DNA from: Glandiceps talaboti
Lineage: Eukaryota; Hemichordata; Enteropneusta; Spengelidae
Assembly: GCF_964340395.1 (NCBI RefSeq)
Contig: NC_135554.1
Coordinates: 1,372,001-1,436,000, forward strand
Direction of reading: 5' to 3'
DNA length: 64,000 nucleotides
Shown here: one piece after another, positions 50,868-61,560 of the stretch
How positions within the stretch are numbered: position 1 is the stretch's first letter
Layout: each line of letters begins with the position of its first letter
Program-made: the position numbers and the translations under genes
Notes under the pieces: model-generated
What the model saw: the letters and a program-made list of their open reading frames with translations, nothing else
The model's database searches: none
What the model was told of the DNA's origin: nothing

Positions 50868-51963
50868 CATAACCAGTAATAACTGGCCATTGATATCTTG
50901 ACCCACATAACCAGTAATAACTGGCCATTAATATCTTGGTCTGCACATAACCATTAATAACTGACCATTAATATTTTGACCCACATAACCAGTAATAACT
51001 GGCCATTAATATTTTGACCCACATAACCAGTAATAACTGGCCATTAATATTTTGACCCACATAACCAGTAATAACTGGCCATTAATATTTTGACCCACAT
51101 AACCAGTAATAACTGGCCATTAATATTTTGACCCACATAACCAGTAATAACTGGCCATTAATATTTTGACCCACATAACCAGTAAATAACTGGCCATTAA
51201 TATCTTGGTCTGCACATAACCAGTAATAACTGGCCATTAATATTTTGACCCACATAACCAGTAATAACTGGCCATTAATATTTTGACCCACATAACCAGT
51301 AATAACTGACAATTGATATCTTGACCCACATAACCATTAATAACTGGCCATTAATATTTTGACCCACATAACCAGTAATAACTGGCCATTAATATCTTCA
51401 CCCACATAACCAGTAATAACTGACCATTAATATTTTGACCCACATAACCAGTAATAACTGGCCATTAATATTTTGACCCACATAACCAGTAATAACTGAC
51501 CATTAATACCTTGGTCTGCACATAACCAGTAATAACTGGCCATTAATATTTTGACCCACATAACCAGTAATAACTGACAATTGATATCTTGACCCACATA
51601 ACCAGTAATAACTGGCAATTAATATTTTGACCCACATAACCAGTAATAACTGGCCATTAATATTTTGACCCACATAACCAGTAATAACTGGCCATTAATA
51701 TTTTGACCCACATAACCAGTAATAACTGACCATTAATATTTTGACCCACATAACCAGTAAATAACTGGCCATTAATATCTTGGTCTGCACATAACCAGTA
51801 ATAACTGGCAATTAATATTTTGACCCACATAACCAGTAATAACTGACAATTGATATCTTGACCCACATAACCAGTAATAACTGGCGATTAATATTTTGAC
51901 CCACATAACCAGTAATAACTGACCATTAATACCTTGGTCTACACATAACCAGCAATGACTTAC
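50868..51963 (-). repeat. 38-bp minisatellite derived from the PDZ3 exon end and its splice donor
   Basis: On the gene strand the unit is GGTTATGTGGGTCAAAATAT, TAATGGCCAGTTATTACT. The true junction at 51964 reads GGTTATGTCGGTCAAGATAT, TAATG, then donor GTAAGTCATTGCT. Each unit therefore contains 25 exonic and 13 intronic bases of that boundary. About 29 copies follow the donor. Most copies have GCCAGT in place of GTAAGT (no GT). Several have GTCAGT, a weak potential donor. A 40-bp subtype has GTGCAGACCAAG in place of GTGGGTCAAA. Confidence 0.93.
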
Positions 51964-52063
51964 CATTAATATCTTGACCGACATAACCAGCAATGGTAAT
52001 ACCAAGACCTTTGGAATCCTTCACCAGTTCAACATCAAACACTTCTGCTTCAGTTTCAATTGG
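51964..52063 (-). CDS. Patj: Patj/MUPP1-like scaffold: start of PDZ3
   Basis: Minus strand, 100 nt, acceptor ATTACATAG, donor GTAAGT, phase 0 in and one base out. It encodes PIETEAEVFDVELVKDSKGL, then GITIAGYVGQDIN. This is the first strand, the GLGI ligand loop and the GYVG turn of PDZ3. The last 25 bases (encoding GYVGQDIN) are repeated about 29 times in the following intron. The real copy is distinguished by its in-frame position and full GTAAGT. Confidence 0.95.
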
Positions 52064-52077
52064 CTATGTAATAAAAA

Positions 52078-53139
52078 AAAAATACCGTCAATGGCGTTGT
52101 AGCACAACTGTACAGTTTTTAAAAATATTTATCCATATGCTTGTCCATGTTAACAATAGGTGTTCATTTGTTGAATGACTCCAGTTGCCTATCCAACCAT
52201 GTTGCTATCTTTGCCATATACGAGATCATTTGGCTGTTGCTATGGGCATGGTCATGTTGCTAGATATATTTGCATACATTTTTGAATCTTTTTGTTCACT
52301 TGTTTATGAATTCCTGATATTATCTAAGTTTGCAATATACGTGATTATTTGGCCATTGCTATGGGCCTGGCCTTGTTGCGTGGCAAATTTACATACATTG
52401 TTTGAATGTTTATTCAATTGGTTATTAATCCCTGTTGTTATCTTTGTGAAATACATGACCATTTGGATGTTGCTATGGGCATGGTCATGTTTGCTAGGGA
52501 TATTTGCATACATGTTTTTGAATGTTTATTCACTTGCCTACCAGATGATGTTATTTGACCAAAATATATCTGCCATTTGGTTGTTGCTAAGGACGTGGTC
52601 ATGGTTGTTAGGGCTAATTGTGTCAATATATTTTGAAGAATATCTGCAGAATACCACTTCTAGAAACATCTCACCAAGTTTCAGTCTCGTTCACCAAGTA
52701 CTTTTTGAGATATAAATTTTTGACCAAAATTCACATGTTTACACCTAATTTGCATATTACTGATGAGATCATTATATGCTTTATATTTCTTCATCTATAC
52801 ACCCACAGATGAATCCCTGTTACATTTTAGCCCATTCTGTTGTGTAGTTTTGGAATTCTAAGTCTTTGACCAAAAAGACACATTTTAGCCCTAATTTGCA
52901 TATTACTGAGGGAATCATGTACAATCTTAATTTTCCTTACCCCTAAGAATGTTCCCATGGCACCATATTTCATGCAAATCTATACAGTACATGTAGTTTT
53001 GGAGTTTAAGTTTTTTGACCAAAAATCACATTTTTCAGTGACTCAAAACTCACATCTCTGATGCAATCACCAGACACCACAAGTAACATGACCAACAAAT
53101 ATCAAAGCAATCGCTCAAGCAGGTTTTGACTTTAAGTTG

Positions 53140-53206
<67 letters not shown>

Positions 53207-53256
53207 TGCCATGCCTATATACGACTACTGGACCTTATCATTTCAGTTGTGCTAAA
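52078..53256 (+). mobile_element. Family B element, most complete copy
   Basis: It has TAGCACAACTG at 52100-52110 and its inverse CAGTTGTGCTA at 53244-53254. In between are four diverged 100-120 bp segments with TTGCTATGGGCATGGTC, then TTTGACCAAAA repeats and CCCTAATTTGCATATTACTG repeats. A (CA)n tract at about 53142-53204 takes the place of the (GACA)n of other copies. Non-autonomous, with no transposase. Confidence 0.8.
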
Positions 53257-53566
53257 AATAGCAACACTGGCATTGTAGCACTGGTGTACAGTGGTTGTGA
53301 TAATCTTTTTAAATTTTTTATCCACATGCTAATCCAACCTGTAATGTGCACATCACTTTACGTATACAGTATACAGCATCTCAGTTGCTAGGGGCAATAT
53401 GTCATTTTTTGAAATACAATGTACCTCCTTTAAAATGAAACAAGGCTTCATGGAAGACATAGACCCCCAACAAAGTATTTCTAATAGTGACTACAACAAG
53501 TTCTTTAGTTTGTACATTACGTTGCAGGCTGTCTGTTCAAAAAGGACAACAACTATGGCATGTCCT
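53257..53566 (+). mobile_element. Partial second family B copy, head-to-tail
   Basis: It starts immediately after the previous copy with AATAGCAACACTGGCATTGT then AGCACTGGTGTACAG, and continues with AGTTGCTAGGGGCAATATGT. It is interrupted at TTAA by the piggyBac-like element. Confidence 0.55.
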
Positions 53567-53570
53567 TTAA

Positions 53571-55187
53571 CCCTTTCACCACCGATTCCCTCAATTGAGG
53601 GAACGCGCTAGGGCGCCCACCGATTCCCTCAATTGAGGGAACGTCAGAGTTCGTTCACCTACCTCGCCGTTATGCCGTTAAACGGCAGCTATTGCTGCAA
53701 AAATTGCTGCCATAACTAGTTCCACACATGCGTATTAGCCTTGTTTATCTACACTGCCATTTTGAAAGCATGACAGTGAACGATATCAGGAGTACAATCC
53801 AAATGACGAGCGATCGTAATTTTATGTGCGTTTTTCGCTCACAAAATCGAATTTCAACATGGCGGAAGTAATTAACGGCTCTCATAACATGGTGTACGAT
53901 ATAAATTAAGTCACTATCTTTGGATATTTCGACAGAATTTGACTCGAAATACATCATTGAATACAAGTATTTAGCTATGGGAACACGTTGTACTTGTATG
54001 TAAGCATCAAATTCCCGCTAAGGCCGTGTGAGCTGCCGACGGCAGTTTATGGTTGAATTTTTGAATGTCGTTCAAATTTACGCAATCTTGTGACCGTGCC
54101 GACGCCCATGCTAACGTTCTAGGGGTAATTTTTGGCAATATCATGGATTATTTTGGTTTTATTTCTTTTTGTTATGGCTCAATAATGACTTGTATTTGTA
54201 TTAGCTCACTGTGTAGAGGTCAGTGGAGGGAAACTTACGCTTGATGTTGGCGATTTTCCGATCGGATTTTTTACGTGCGTTTTTCAATGTAAAATTCAAA
54301 TTTCAACATCGGCGAAGCAAAATCTGTCTCCCCTAACATCGTTTGCAATGTAAATAAAGGTGCTGTTCGTAGAAATTTCCACTCAATTTTACTATGAATA
54401 CGATGTTTTATACAAGGAGATGGCTGAGTGAACTCGATGCAGTATATGGAAGGATCAGATTATCGCAACGTAACTTCAAAGTCCCGACTGCATATTTGCT
54501 TTTGTGGGTAAGCATGTCGGCAAAAAGAGTCACGTTGGCGTCCCGATTCGGACTCGTATACTACCAACTTGTGGGCATTTTTTACTGATTTTGAGGATAA
54601 ATTTGGTGATAATTTTTTTTTGTTCTGTCAAAAAATGATATATAATTACACAAACTGATTTTTCTGAAGGTATTGGGGCGACGACTTCAGATATTTTTTA
54701 CCCTTCATTGCCGGTGCGGGGGCCGACTATTGCGTCGTAATCGGATTAGTAGGCCGTTAATTATTTTCATTCAAATTTAATACGACTGAAAATAACATTT
54801 TCTGACAAATTTTCGCCGATTTTGACGATTTAGTCAGTATACAGAAGTTTTGTAAGAACATGAATGTTGGTATTTTGAATTTTGTTTGTAATATAAATAT
54901 TTTGTTTATTTGTGATATGTCAATAAATAAACAACCAGTGTTAGTTTTATTAATATTTTGTTACTTTAATCCATATTTCGGTTGTGTGTGTGATATTTGA
55001 ATGCATGTATTTGCAACTATGATGTAGAAAATTTATTTTCCATTCAAATGATACCTTATTTTTCAAAAATAAGCAACTCTAAGTATTTTTATATCAGTTT
55101 GATTACACCACACTCACTCTCACATTATGTCAGTGAGGGGGCTGGTGGACAACACACAATCCCATGAGGCAAGTGGTGGTGAAAGGG
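53571..55187. mobile_element. Non-autonomous piggyBac-like element (TTAA target site)
   Basis: It is flanked by TTAA on both sides (53567-53570 and 55188-55191). Both ends carry CCCTTTCACCACC in inverted orientation. Inside the left end are two copies of the 18-bp perfect palindrome TTCCCTCAATTGAGGGAA (53586-53603 and 53624-53641). The TTAA target duplication and a CCCTTT terminus are characteristic of piggyBac-type transposons. No transposase frame survives in 1617 bp, and the longest frames are short and unrecognised. The host is the intron upstream of PDZ3. Confidence 0.85.
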
Positions 55188-55319
55188 TTAAGGCAATCAA
55201 AAAGATACACAGACAACACCTGAAAGGGTTGTTCATTTCTTATCAATTATGTATAGATCCTTGACAATTTCAGGCACATTAGCATTAATATTTATATTAT
55301 TTTAATGATTTCAAAATAG

Positions 55320-55960
55320 GAAGACATAGCGATTTGACCCTGAAGATGAAGGTCAAGGTCAAAAGTCAGTGTGTCATTAGAAAGCTCATCATTGATAACC
55401 ACGGTGAAGGCACTTGAATAGGGTCTCTATCTGTAAAGCGTCAAGAGTTATCGGCCAAAGTATGAATATTTATCACAAATGGCCGCCATTTTGCCATTAT
55501 CGTTGGGGTTGTGAAATGAAGTGATGTGTATATGCAGACTATAGCATCTGACATTTGTACAAGTTTTGGTTGAAATCAGTCCATACATCTCAGAGATATA
55601 CATACACACTTTGACAATAATATTGTCATTTGACCTTGAAGATGGAGGTCAAGGTCAAGAGTCAATGTGCCATTAAAAAGCTCATCATTGATAACATGGG
55701 TGAAGACACTTGAATGTTAAACTTCAAGAGTTAAAAGTGTGATTATTTACGACAAATATGTTGTCACGAGGGTTTAAAACCAAGTGACGTGCATATGCCC
55801 TCTATAACATGACATTTGTACCTGGTTTGGTTGAAATTGCCGCATGCATATTAGAGATACAGGTGGATACCGATGGAAGGACGGACAGACAGACGGACGG
55901 CCAGATGAACGGAGCCCAACGAATATTAAACTAACCCTATAATTTTTGGGTTTGCTATAA
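55320..55960 (+). mobile_element. Dispersed family G element (TGACCTTGAAG... core)
   Basis: Two core units of about 300 bp contain TTGACC-TGAAGATG, AGGTCAAGGTCA-AAGTCA and AAAGCTCATCATTGATAACA. Next come GATGGAAGGACGGACAGACA (a GGAC/GACA tract), GGAGCCCAACGAATATTAAA and a small hairpin AACCC-N10-GGGTT. The order core, tetranucleotide tract, short hairpin matches families A and D. Each unit also carries hormone-receptor-like AGGTCA direct repeats, a sequence coincidence without evidence of function. Confidence 0.65.
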
Positions 55961-55984
55961 ATGAATGAAACTCACCATAAAGTA

Positions 55985-56405
55985 ATTTGAATTTGTTATA
56001 AATGAGGAAAGAAAAGTGACACATTGAACCCACCTCCCCTAAACACTAGTCAGAGCTAACATGCCAACTGGTAGATAAAGTGAATTTATCCTGATGTGCA
56101 CTTTCTTTCCTTGAGGCAGTGATAGGCCAACCCATTTTTTTAAAGCTTATACCTTTTCAACCGAAGGATTTCACAGGTCTCCCTGCCTAATGGATGGCCA
56201 ACTTAGGATTCTGTGATAAAAGCAATGAGGTCAGGATCACACAATTATTATGATGCTCGAGGAAAGAAAGTATACATCAGGATAAATTCATGTTATCTAC
56301 CAGTTGGCACGTTAGCTCAGCTGTTTAGAGCACTCTAGTGTTTAGGGGACGTGGGTTCAATTCTACACGTCACTTCTCTTTCCTCACTTATAACACATTT
56401 AACCC
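55985..56405. repeat. Inverted repeat with tRNA-like (SINE-like) arms
   Basis: The right arm (56245-56400, plus) includes GTTAGCTCAGCTGTTTAGAG and GTGGGTTCAATTC, close to pol III A-box and B-box consensus, as in tRNA genes or tRNA-derived SINEs. The left arm (about 55985-56110) is its reverse complement with the A-box part partly deleted (TTGAACCCACCTCCCCTAAA, AGAGCTAACATGCCAACTGG). Shared AAGTG/TATACATCAGGATAAATTCA flanks extend the match beyond the tRNA part. It does not fold as a convincing intact tRNA. Confidence 0.65.
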
Positions 56406-56620
56406 TATTGTTAACTCTCTGATATACACTATCACTTGGATGTTGCTATGGACATGCTCTTGTTGCAAGGTATATGTGTGTTCACTTTTGAATGTTTACC
56501 CACTTGCCTACCCACCCCTATTGTTATCTTTGTAATATAAACCTTCATTTGACTGTTGAATAGAGTGTGGTTATGTTGCTTGGCATATTTCTTCCTTTGA
56601 GGCAAACGTTCCTAAAATGG
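56400..56620 (+). mobile_element. Family B fragment
   Basis: It contains CACTTGGATGTTGCTATGGA, TTGTTGCAAGGTATATG, ACTTGCCTACCCACCCCTAT and TTGTTATCTTTGTAATATA; ends are lost. 56621-56817 is unique. Confidence 0.6.
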
Positions 56621-56817
56621 TGGCACACAGTGAGGCTCAACATAACAGAATTTTGACATTTCAAAGTCACATAACTTTAATATGTTTCATTTTATTTCTA
56701 AAATTCACATACATATCATTAAAAACACAATGGTAGGCTATCTAAAAGTGCAAATGTATTTGATTTGACCCTTTAAACATCACCTGGCCCTAAGTATTGC
56801 AGTATGATAATTCTTAC

Positions 56818-57063
56818 CTGTTGTTGGTGTTGTTGCACTGGTTCATCTCGTGGTTGAGGAGAGGATGGTCTAGGGACAGCAGCTGCAGCTACAGGCACTA
56901 CTTGTTGAATATTGTGTTGTTCTATGACTGCATTCCTGGCAATAGTTAGTGTAACTGTTGTACCAGATTGACGTAATACTGCAGCTACCTGCTCGCTATT
57001 CATTCCCGACAAACTAGTCTCACTGATCTTAAGAATATGGTCACCACTCCTCAAGTGGCCATC
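56818..57063 (-). CDS. Patj: Patj/MUPP1-like scaffold: second half of PDZ2 and linker
   Basis: Minus strand, 82 codons, acceptor TTATCAG, donor CAG before GTAAGA, phase 0 both ends. It encodes DGHLRSGDHILKISETSLSG, MNSEQVAAVLRQSG and VTLTIARNA, completing PDZ2. An Ala/Pro-rich and Gln-rich tail (VQQHQQQ) leads to PDZ3. The SGDHILKI and EQVA-VLR elements are typical of this domain. Confidence 0.97.
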
Positions 57064-57472
57064 CTGATAAGGTGAAAGTCATACAAAACTACATGTATTG
57101 TTTCTATGGTAATGCACGACAAATAACAAAGAAAGTGATTTAAATAGATGCCACAGTTTTTAAATCATGTCTGTATTCAAACACATGAATTACAAAGCCA
57201 AAGTTCCCAAATTTTTCCGAGTTGTTCCGGTGTTAATATTAATGCAGTTAAAATGTATCCACATTCAACATCCATCGCATTGAACACTATGCTGTTCAAA
57301 TTTGACAATTTCGTCTCGTTCTAGGCAAACTTCAAGACATGATAGACATGTAACTATTTCTTCTACTATTATCTTCCTCTTGCTACTTTGTTTTTTTGTT
57401 GACTCCTCATTGACAGTTTTCTTATACAAATTACATCACCTGTAACAAGCTCAATAGCTAAATAATTAGAGA
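57064..57472. other. Intron, unique sequence
   Basis: Start of the intron that splits PDZ2 and also holds a family A element and a nested candidate gene. No repeat in this part. Confidence 0.5.
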
Positions 57473-58686
57473 ACAAGTCATTGAGAATGACATAGTCCCC
57501 GCTATAATTGGGTTTTAAGGAATTATCACTACTCTGATCACGCAACAACATTTGTGAACCTAAAACAAACAGACTTAGATATGTTGTGTGTGCTTGTTGG
57601 ACATGGAATATGCCTCCAACAATAAAGGATTGGTTGGGTATGGGGGATCATATCACGATGAAAATGGAGTCTGAGTTATGGCTTTGGACATGGAAAATTC
57701 ACAAACAAAATGGCTGCCAGGCAGCCATATTGGATCGTATCACGACGAAAATGGATATGCACATGTATGTCATAGAACACTGTCCTAATACCAACTTTGA
57801 ATGAGATCTGTTCAAGCATGTCTGAGTTATGGCTTTGGACATGAAAATTCGCAAACAAAATGGCTGCCAGGCAGCCATATTGGATTGTATCACAACGAAA
57901 ATGGATATGCACATGTATGTTATAGAACACTGTCCTAATACCAACTTTGAATGAGATCTGTTTAAGCATGTCTGAGTTATGGCTTTGGACATGGAAAATT
58001 CACAAACAAAATGGCTGGCAGGCAGCCATATTGGATTGTATCACGACGAAAATGGATATACACATGTATGTCATAGAACACTGTCCTAATACCAACTTTG
58101 AATGAGATCTGTTCAAGCATGTCTGAGTTATGGCTTTGGACATGGAAATTCACAAACAAAATGGCTACCAGGCAGCCATATTGGATCGTATCACAACGAA
58201 AATGGATATGCACATGTATGTCATAGAACACTGTCCTAATACCAACTTTGAATGAGATCTGTTCAAGCATGTCTGAGTTATGGCTTTGGACATGAAAATT
58301 CACAAACAAAATGGCTGCTAGGTGGCCATATTGGATCGTATCATGACAACAATGAATATGCACATGTATGTTATAGAACACTGTCCTAATACCAACTTTG
58401 AATGAGATCTGTTAAAGCATGTCTGAGTTATGGCTTTAGACAGGGAAAATTCGCAAACAAAATGGTTGCTAGGCGGCCATATTGGATCGTATCATAAAAC
58501 AAATTGACGTGCATATGTATGCCATAGTATGTTGCCCCTGTACCAAGTTTGAAAAAAATCGGTCCAGGCATCTCCAAGAAACAGCTGCGGACGGACGGAC
58601 GGACGGACGGACGGACGGACGGACGCACGGACGCACGGACAGACGGAACCCAATCCATAAGTCCCCGTTCCGGACGTGGGGACTAA
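57473..58686 (+). mobile_element. Dispersed family A element, copy 4 (longest)
   Basis: 5' ACAAGTCATTGAGAATGACA, five or six core units of about 150 bp (57660-58540) at high mutual similarity, (GGAC)n at 58587-58640, ACCCAATCCATAAGTCCCC and a shortened 3' hairpin ending GGGGACTAA. The high core similarity suggests recent expansion inside the element. Short antisense open frames run through the core but change frame between copies, so they are not treated as genes. Confidence 0.85.
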
Positions 58687-59059
58687 AAACTAGTCTAACG
58701 ATTGGCCAACACTCTTTCAGTAATCTTCATCAAAATGTATCCTTTCGAGATGAAATCCATGAGATGTATAAACAAATAATCACACCATTTATTGCCTGAA
58801 ATCATCATTTGCCCCATAACCTACATATAATAAGTATGATTTCATTTCAATGTCACATAATTTCCCACACTTAGTAAATAATCAGGATTCCCTGCCCCAG
58901 GTGCACAGTGTGAAATGGACCGAGGACACCTGCATTCTAACTGTCCCATACCGCAACATTTGCAATGTACTAACAAATCGGGGGTTCCTCCCAGATAAGG
59001 TCATTTCTTATCAATGAAGATCCCACACTGTCTCGTTGAAACCCCTATGTGAGTTTTCT

Positions 59060-59476
59060 TTAATATCTAAATATTAGGGAGAGAATCCGTTTTGTCAGGT
59101 CGACATCTTTTCCAGGGTGGTCAATCATTACAAATTGACATATATCATTGAAATATACAGGGGGCCACTTTTTAATCCCACCTTCAGATTCCCCAATCCA
59201 ACCCTTATCAATAGTTAGAGGGTTTGGAATAGGGCCATTCAGAGTACAAAGCAGAGAGTTGTACTCTTTCTGTTTTTGTTTGATTTCTTCAAGTCTAGTT
59301 TTCTGAATGGGCAATTTCATTTCCCAGGCTGCATATGCCCTGGCTACAAACATAGTTTTGGTGCCATCCTTTATTAGCCCTCGTTTAAATACATAAGCCT
59401 GGAGTGAGCTGACTGTCCACGTTTGAAAGAATTCAGGTGTCATTTCAGATTCTACTGTGGTCTGTTGGGAAGCCAT
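59060..59476 (-). CDS. Nested candidate gene: SAP-like domain protein, 138 aa
   Basis: Minus-strand frame starting at ATG (MASQQTTVESEMTPEFF), directly after a good acceptor (TTTGTGTTTCTTCATAG, exon start 59483). I chose this ATG over an in-frame one 21 nt upstream because that lies inside the predicted intron. Residues 20-50 (WTVSSLQAYVFKRGLIKDGT then VARAYAAWEM) resemble a SAP helix-extended-loop motif, often DNA- or chromatin-binding. A later KWPPVYFNDICQFVMIDH segment recalls the N-terminus of invertebrate multigene families with SWIM/YqaJ regions (from memory, low certainty). It ends IFRY, probably earlier than the family norm, close to family A copy 4. It may be a small gene, the 5' part of a longer one, or transposon-derived. 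It is nested on the same strand in the Patj intron. Confidence 0.6.
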   Translation of the reverse strand: MASQQTTVESEMTPEFFQTWTVSSLQAYVFKRGLIKDGTKTMFVARAYAAWEMKLPIQKTRLEEIKQKQKEYNSLLCTLNGPIPNPLTIDKGWIGESEGGIKKWPPVYFNDICQFVMIDHPGKDVDLTKRILSLIFRY

Positions 59477-60040
59477 TATAATTCTATGAAGAAACACAAA
59501 TGCTTATTTCACATACTAAAATAATTTGACATTGTCACATGACATTCCATGTAACGAAGAAAAATATACTGACAACATTTTCAATTTGCGTTTCAAGAGT
59601 GATGTAACTTACACAAACTTATACAGTAAAATGATACCTCCATGTCGATACATAAAGTATCAATCATAAACTGTAAAAGTACCTTGCATACTACGCTACA
59701 ATACATAGATCTACATTTTCATTTAAAAACATAAAATTTTAACCAGACATACCAAATTACATTTAGGAAGTTGTTTCTGTTATCCAATTTAACATAAATC
59801 TTTCTACCTAGAGTTGCCCACAACGTAAACACGTAATTTGACAAGCAGACAAGAATGAATGTTAAGTTATTATTATTGTTATTCCTCCATCAAACTTTAC
59901 GTTCTTGCAAGTTAATTATAACATGACACTACATCAAAATGCTACTGGGTTGGTGTTTATATATTTGTATATCTATATCGCAAATGGTTTGTTACTATTT
60001 AAAAAGTAAAATGAGAAAATACAAAAAAAAAAATACTTAC

Positions 60041-60130
60041 CGTTACGCAAGACTGCACTTCGAATTTGCCACAAAAATGGCACCTGTTGTGTAACTACGG
60101 ACACTTCGGTAGCACTAATCACTTTGGCAC
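60041..60130 (-). other. Putative 5' untranslated exon of the nested gene
   Basis: The minus strand reads GTCTTGCGTAACG then GTAAGTA, a consensus donor at 60040. An acceptor 557 bp downstream (59484) immediately precedes the ATG of the SAP-like frame. The upstream limit is not visible, and 60130 is a guess. No TATA box is evident. Confidence 0.4.
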
Positions 60131-60310
60131 GAATGACCCAGTGAACCCACCTTTATTACCCACAATTCACTGTAAACATGGGCACTGCTTGGAAGTGTTG
60201 ATTCGTGTATATCATTACAATGATTGCTCACCATATTCAGAAAGGCATATAAAATATGCTGTGATCTTTTGATCAATTTGTATGACTTCTAACAACTATT
60301 ACATTCTTAC

Positions 60311-60457
60311 CCTATCAGCCACCCCTCCGGGTAATATTGTCTTGACTACAACTCCTGTACTTCTACCACCCACTATGCCAAAGCCTAGGCCTGTACCATC
60401 ATTGTGCAGGGTAATGGTCTCAACATGTTCCCACTTCACCGTAGACTGATCTGGCGA
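60311..60457 (-). CDS. Patj: Patj/MUPP1-like scaffold: first half of PDZ2
   Basis: Minus strand, 49 codons, acceptor TTATCTAG, donor AGG before GTAAGA, phase 0 both ends. It encodes [20 protein letters not shown], then [16 protein letters not shown] and [13 protein letters not shown]. The canonical GLGF carboxylate-binding loop is intact, and the [16 protein letters not shown] string is diagnostic for PDZ2 of MUPP1/PATJ. The domain is cut after ADR, exactly where the next exon resumes with DGHL. Confidence 0.97.
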
Positions 60458-60639
60458 CTAGATAATAAATTATAAAAGTTACATATTATCGTATACATTT
60501 TAGAAAGTGTTAAAAGTGAACACCACTCTAAGAAATAACGGCATTTTCATAAACTTCTGGTTATAGAAAGTCATTTCAAGATTTTACATCGCATCAATAA
60601 AACTTATTTCACATTCAGTCATACGGTCATTATAAGACA

Positions 60640-61560
60640 AAATATCAAATGGTACAATGATGAAATAAGAGTTGAGAAACGTAAAAGGCTATTTGCGGAG
60701 CAGAACGGACAGGAAGACTAAACTAACAATTCATCTACAGATATATAAATCACAATGTCACACAGTCAACCAATTAATTTACAAAGCTAAAACCAACTAC
60801 TATCACAGTATTATTCAGGAAAATGAATCAATCAGAAAGCCCTGTTTAACGTTGTTAACATGCTGCACCACAAATCAAAGGAATCGCCCCTACTTTCAGA
60901 TACATGTAACTCAACTGAAGAAATTACTGATTGCTTTGCAAACTTCTTTGTGAATAAAATCGAGACTACATTGTATTCAGGAAAATCTACAAAAGCAAAC
61001 ACATAGTAATGGCACAGCTAACCAAACTATGAACATAATTTAAAATACACCTCCGCAGCTACCCATCATTAACCGGCTAATGTGGAAGAACTGCTGAAAA
61101 TAATTACATAATCACCAAATAAAAGTTGTAATCTTGATCCGATACCAACATTAATTCTCAAACAAGCACTTGGGGATATACTACCAACTCCTACCAACAT
61201 TGTAAACATATCACTCTCAACTGGTTGCATACCTGACAAGTTAAATCTACTACCAACTCCTACCAACATTGTAAACATATCACTCTCAACTGGTTGCATA
61301 CCTGACAAGTTAAATCTACTACCAACTCCTACCAACATTGTAAACATATCACTCTCAACTGGTTGCATACCTGACAAGTTAAATCTACTACCAACTCCTA
61401 CCAACATTGTAAACATATCACTCTCAACTGGTTTGCATACCTGACAAGTTAAAAACTGCCATAGTCAAGCCACCACTAAAGAGGCAACATCTTGATCCTG
61501 AAATAATGAAGAACTACAGACCAGTACCTAGACTGTCGACAATCGCTCGTCCCTTTTTTC
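60640..61560 (+). pseudogene. Decayed CR1/L2-type LINE reverse transcriptase fragment
   Basis: Plus strand. Pieces in different frames read RSRTDRKTKLTIHLQIYKSQ, VNQLIYKAKTNYYHSIIQEN, CFANFFVNKIETTLY, then SCNLDPIPTLILKQALGD, LSTGCIPDKL, AIVKPPLKRQHLDPEIMKNY and RPV. This is the linker and first RT motifs of CR1-like ORF2 (NYRPVS region). Stops and frameshifts are present, and the catalytic YADD part is missing because the copy stops near 61540. A tandem 69-bp expansion sits inside it. Confidence 0.8.
61181..61441 (+). repeat. 69-bp in-frame tandem repeat inside the LINE
   Basis: Four copies start at 61181, 61250, 61319 and 61388, each beginning CTACCAACTCCTACCAACAT. 69 bp is 23 codons, so the RT frame is kept through the array (LPTPTNIVNISLSTGCIPDK then LNL). 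The last copy has an extra T (CTGGTTTGC). Copies 1-3 are essentially identical, so the expansion is young relative to the decayed LINE. Confidence 0.93.

Noticed and set aside
55320-55700. AGGTCA direct repeats as nuclear receptor response elements
   Set aside because: They belong to the repeated core of a dispersed element and occur in both units. Nothing ties them to regulation.
56305-56377. Functional tRNA gene
   Set aside because: A- and B-box-like words are present, but acceptor and anticodon stems do not pair convincingly and the other arm is deleted. A tRNA-derived repeat is more likely.
57676-58381. Repeated minus-strand frames (SKAITQTCLNRSHSKLVLGQ type) also seen at 35248-35929 and 62274-62468
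   Set aside because: They are antisense readings of family A core repeats. The frame changes between units and copies, and there is no consistent start or domain.
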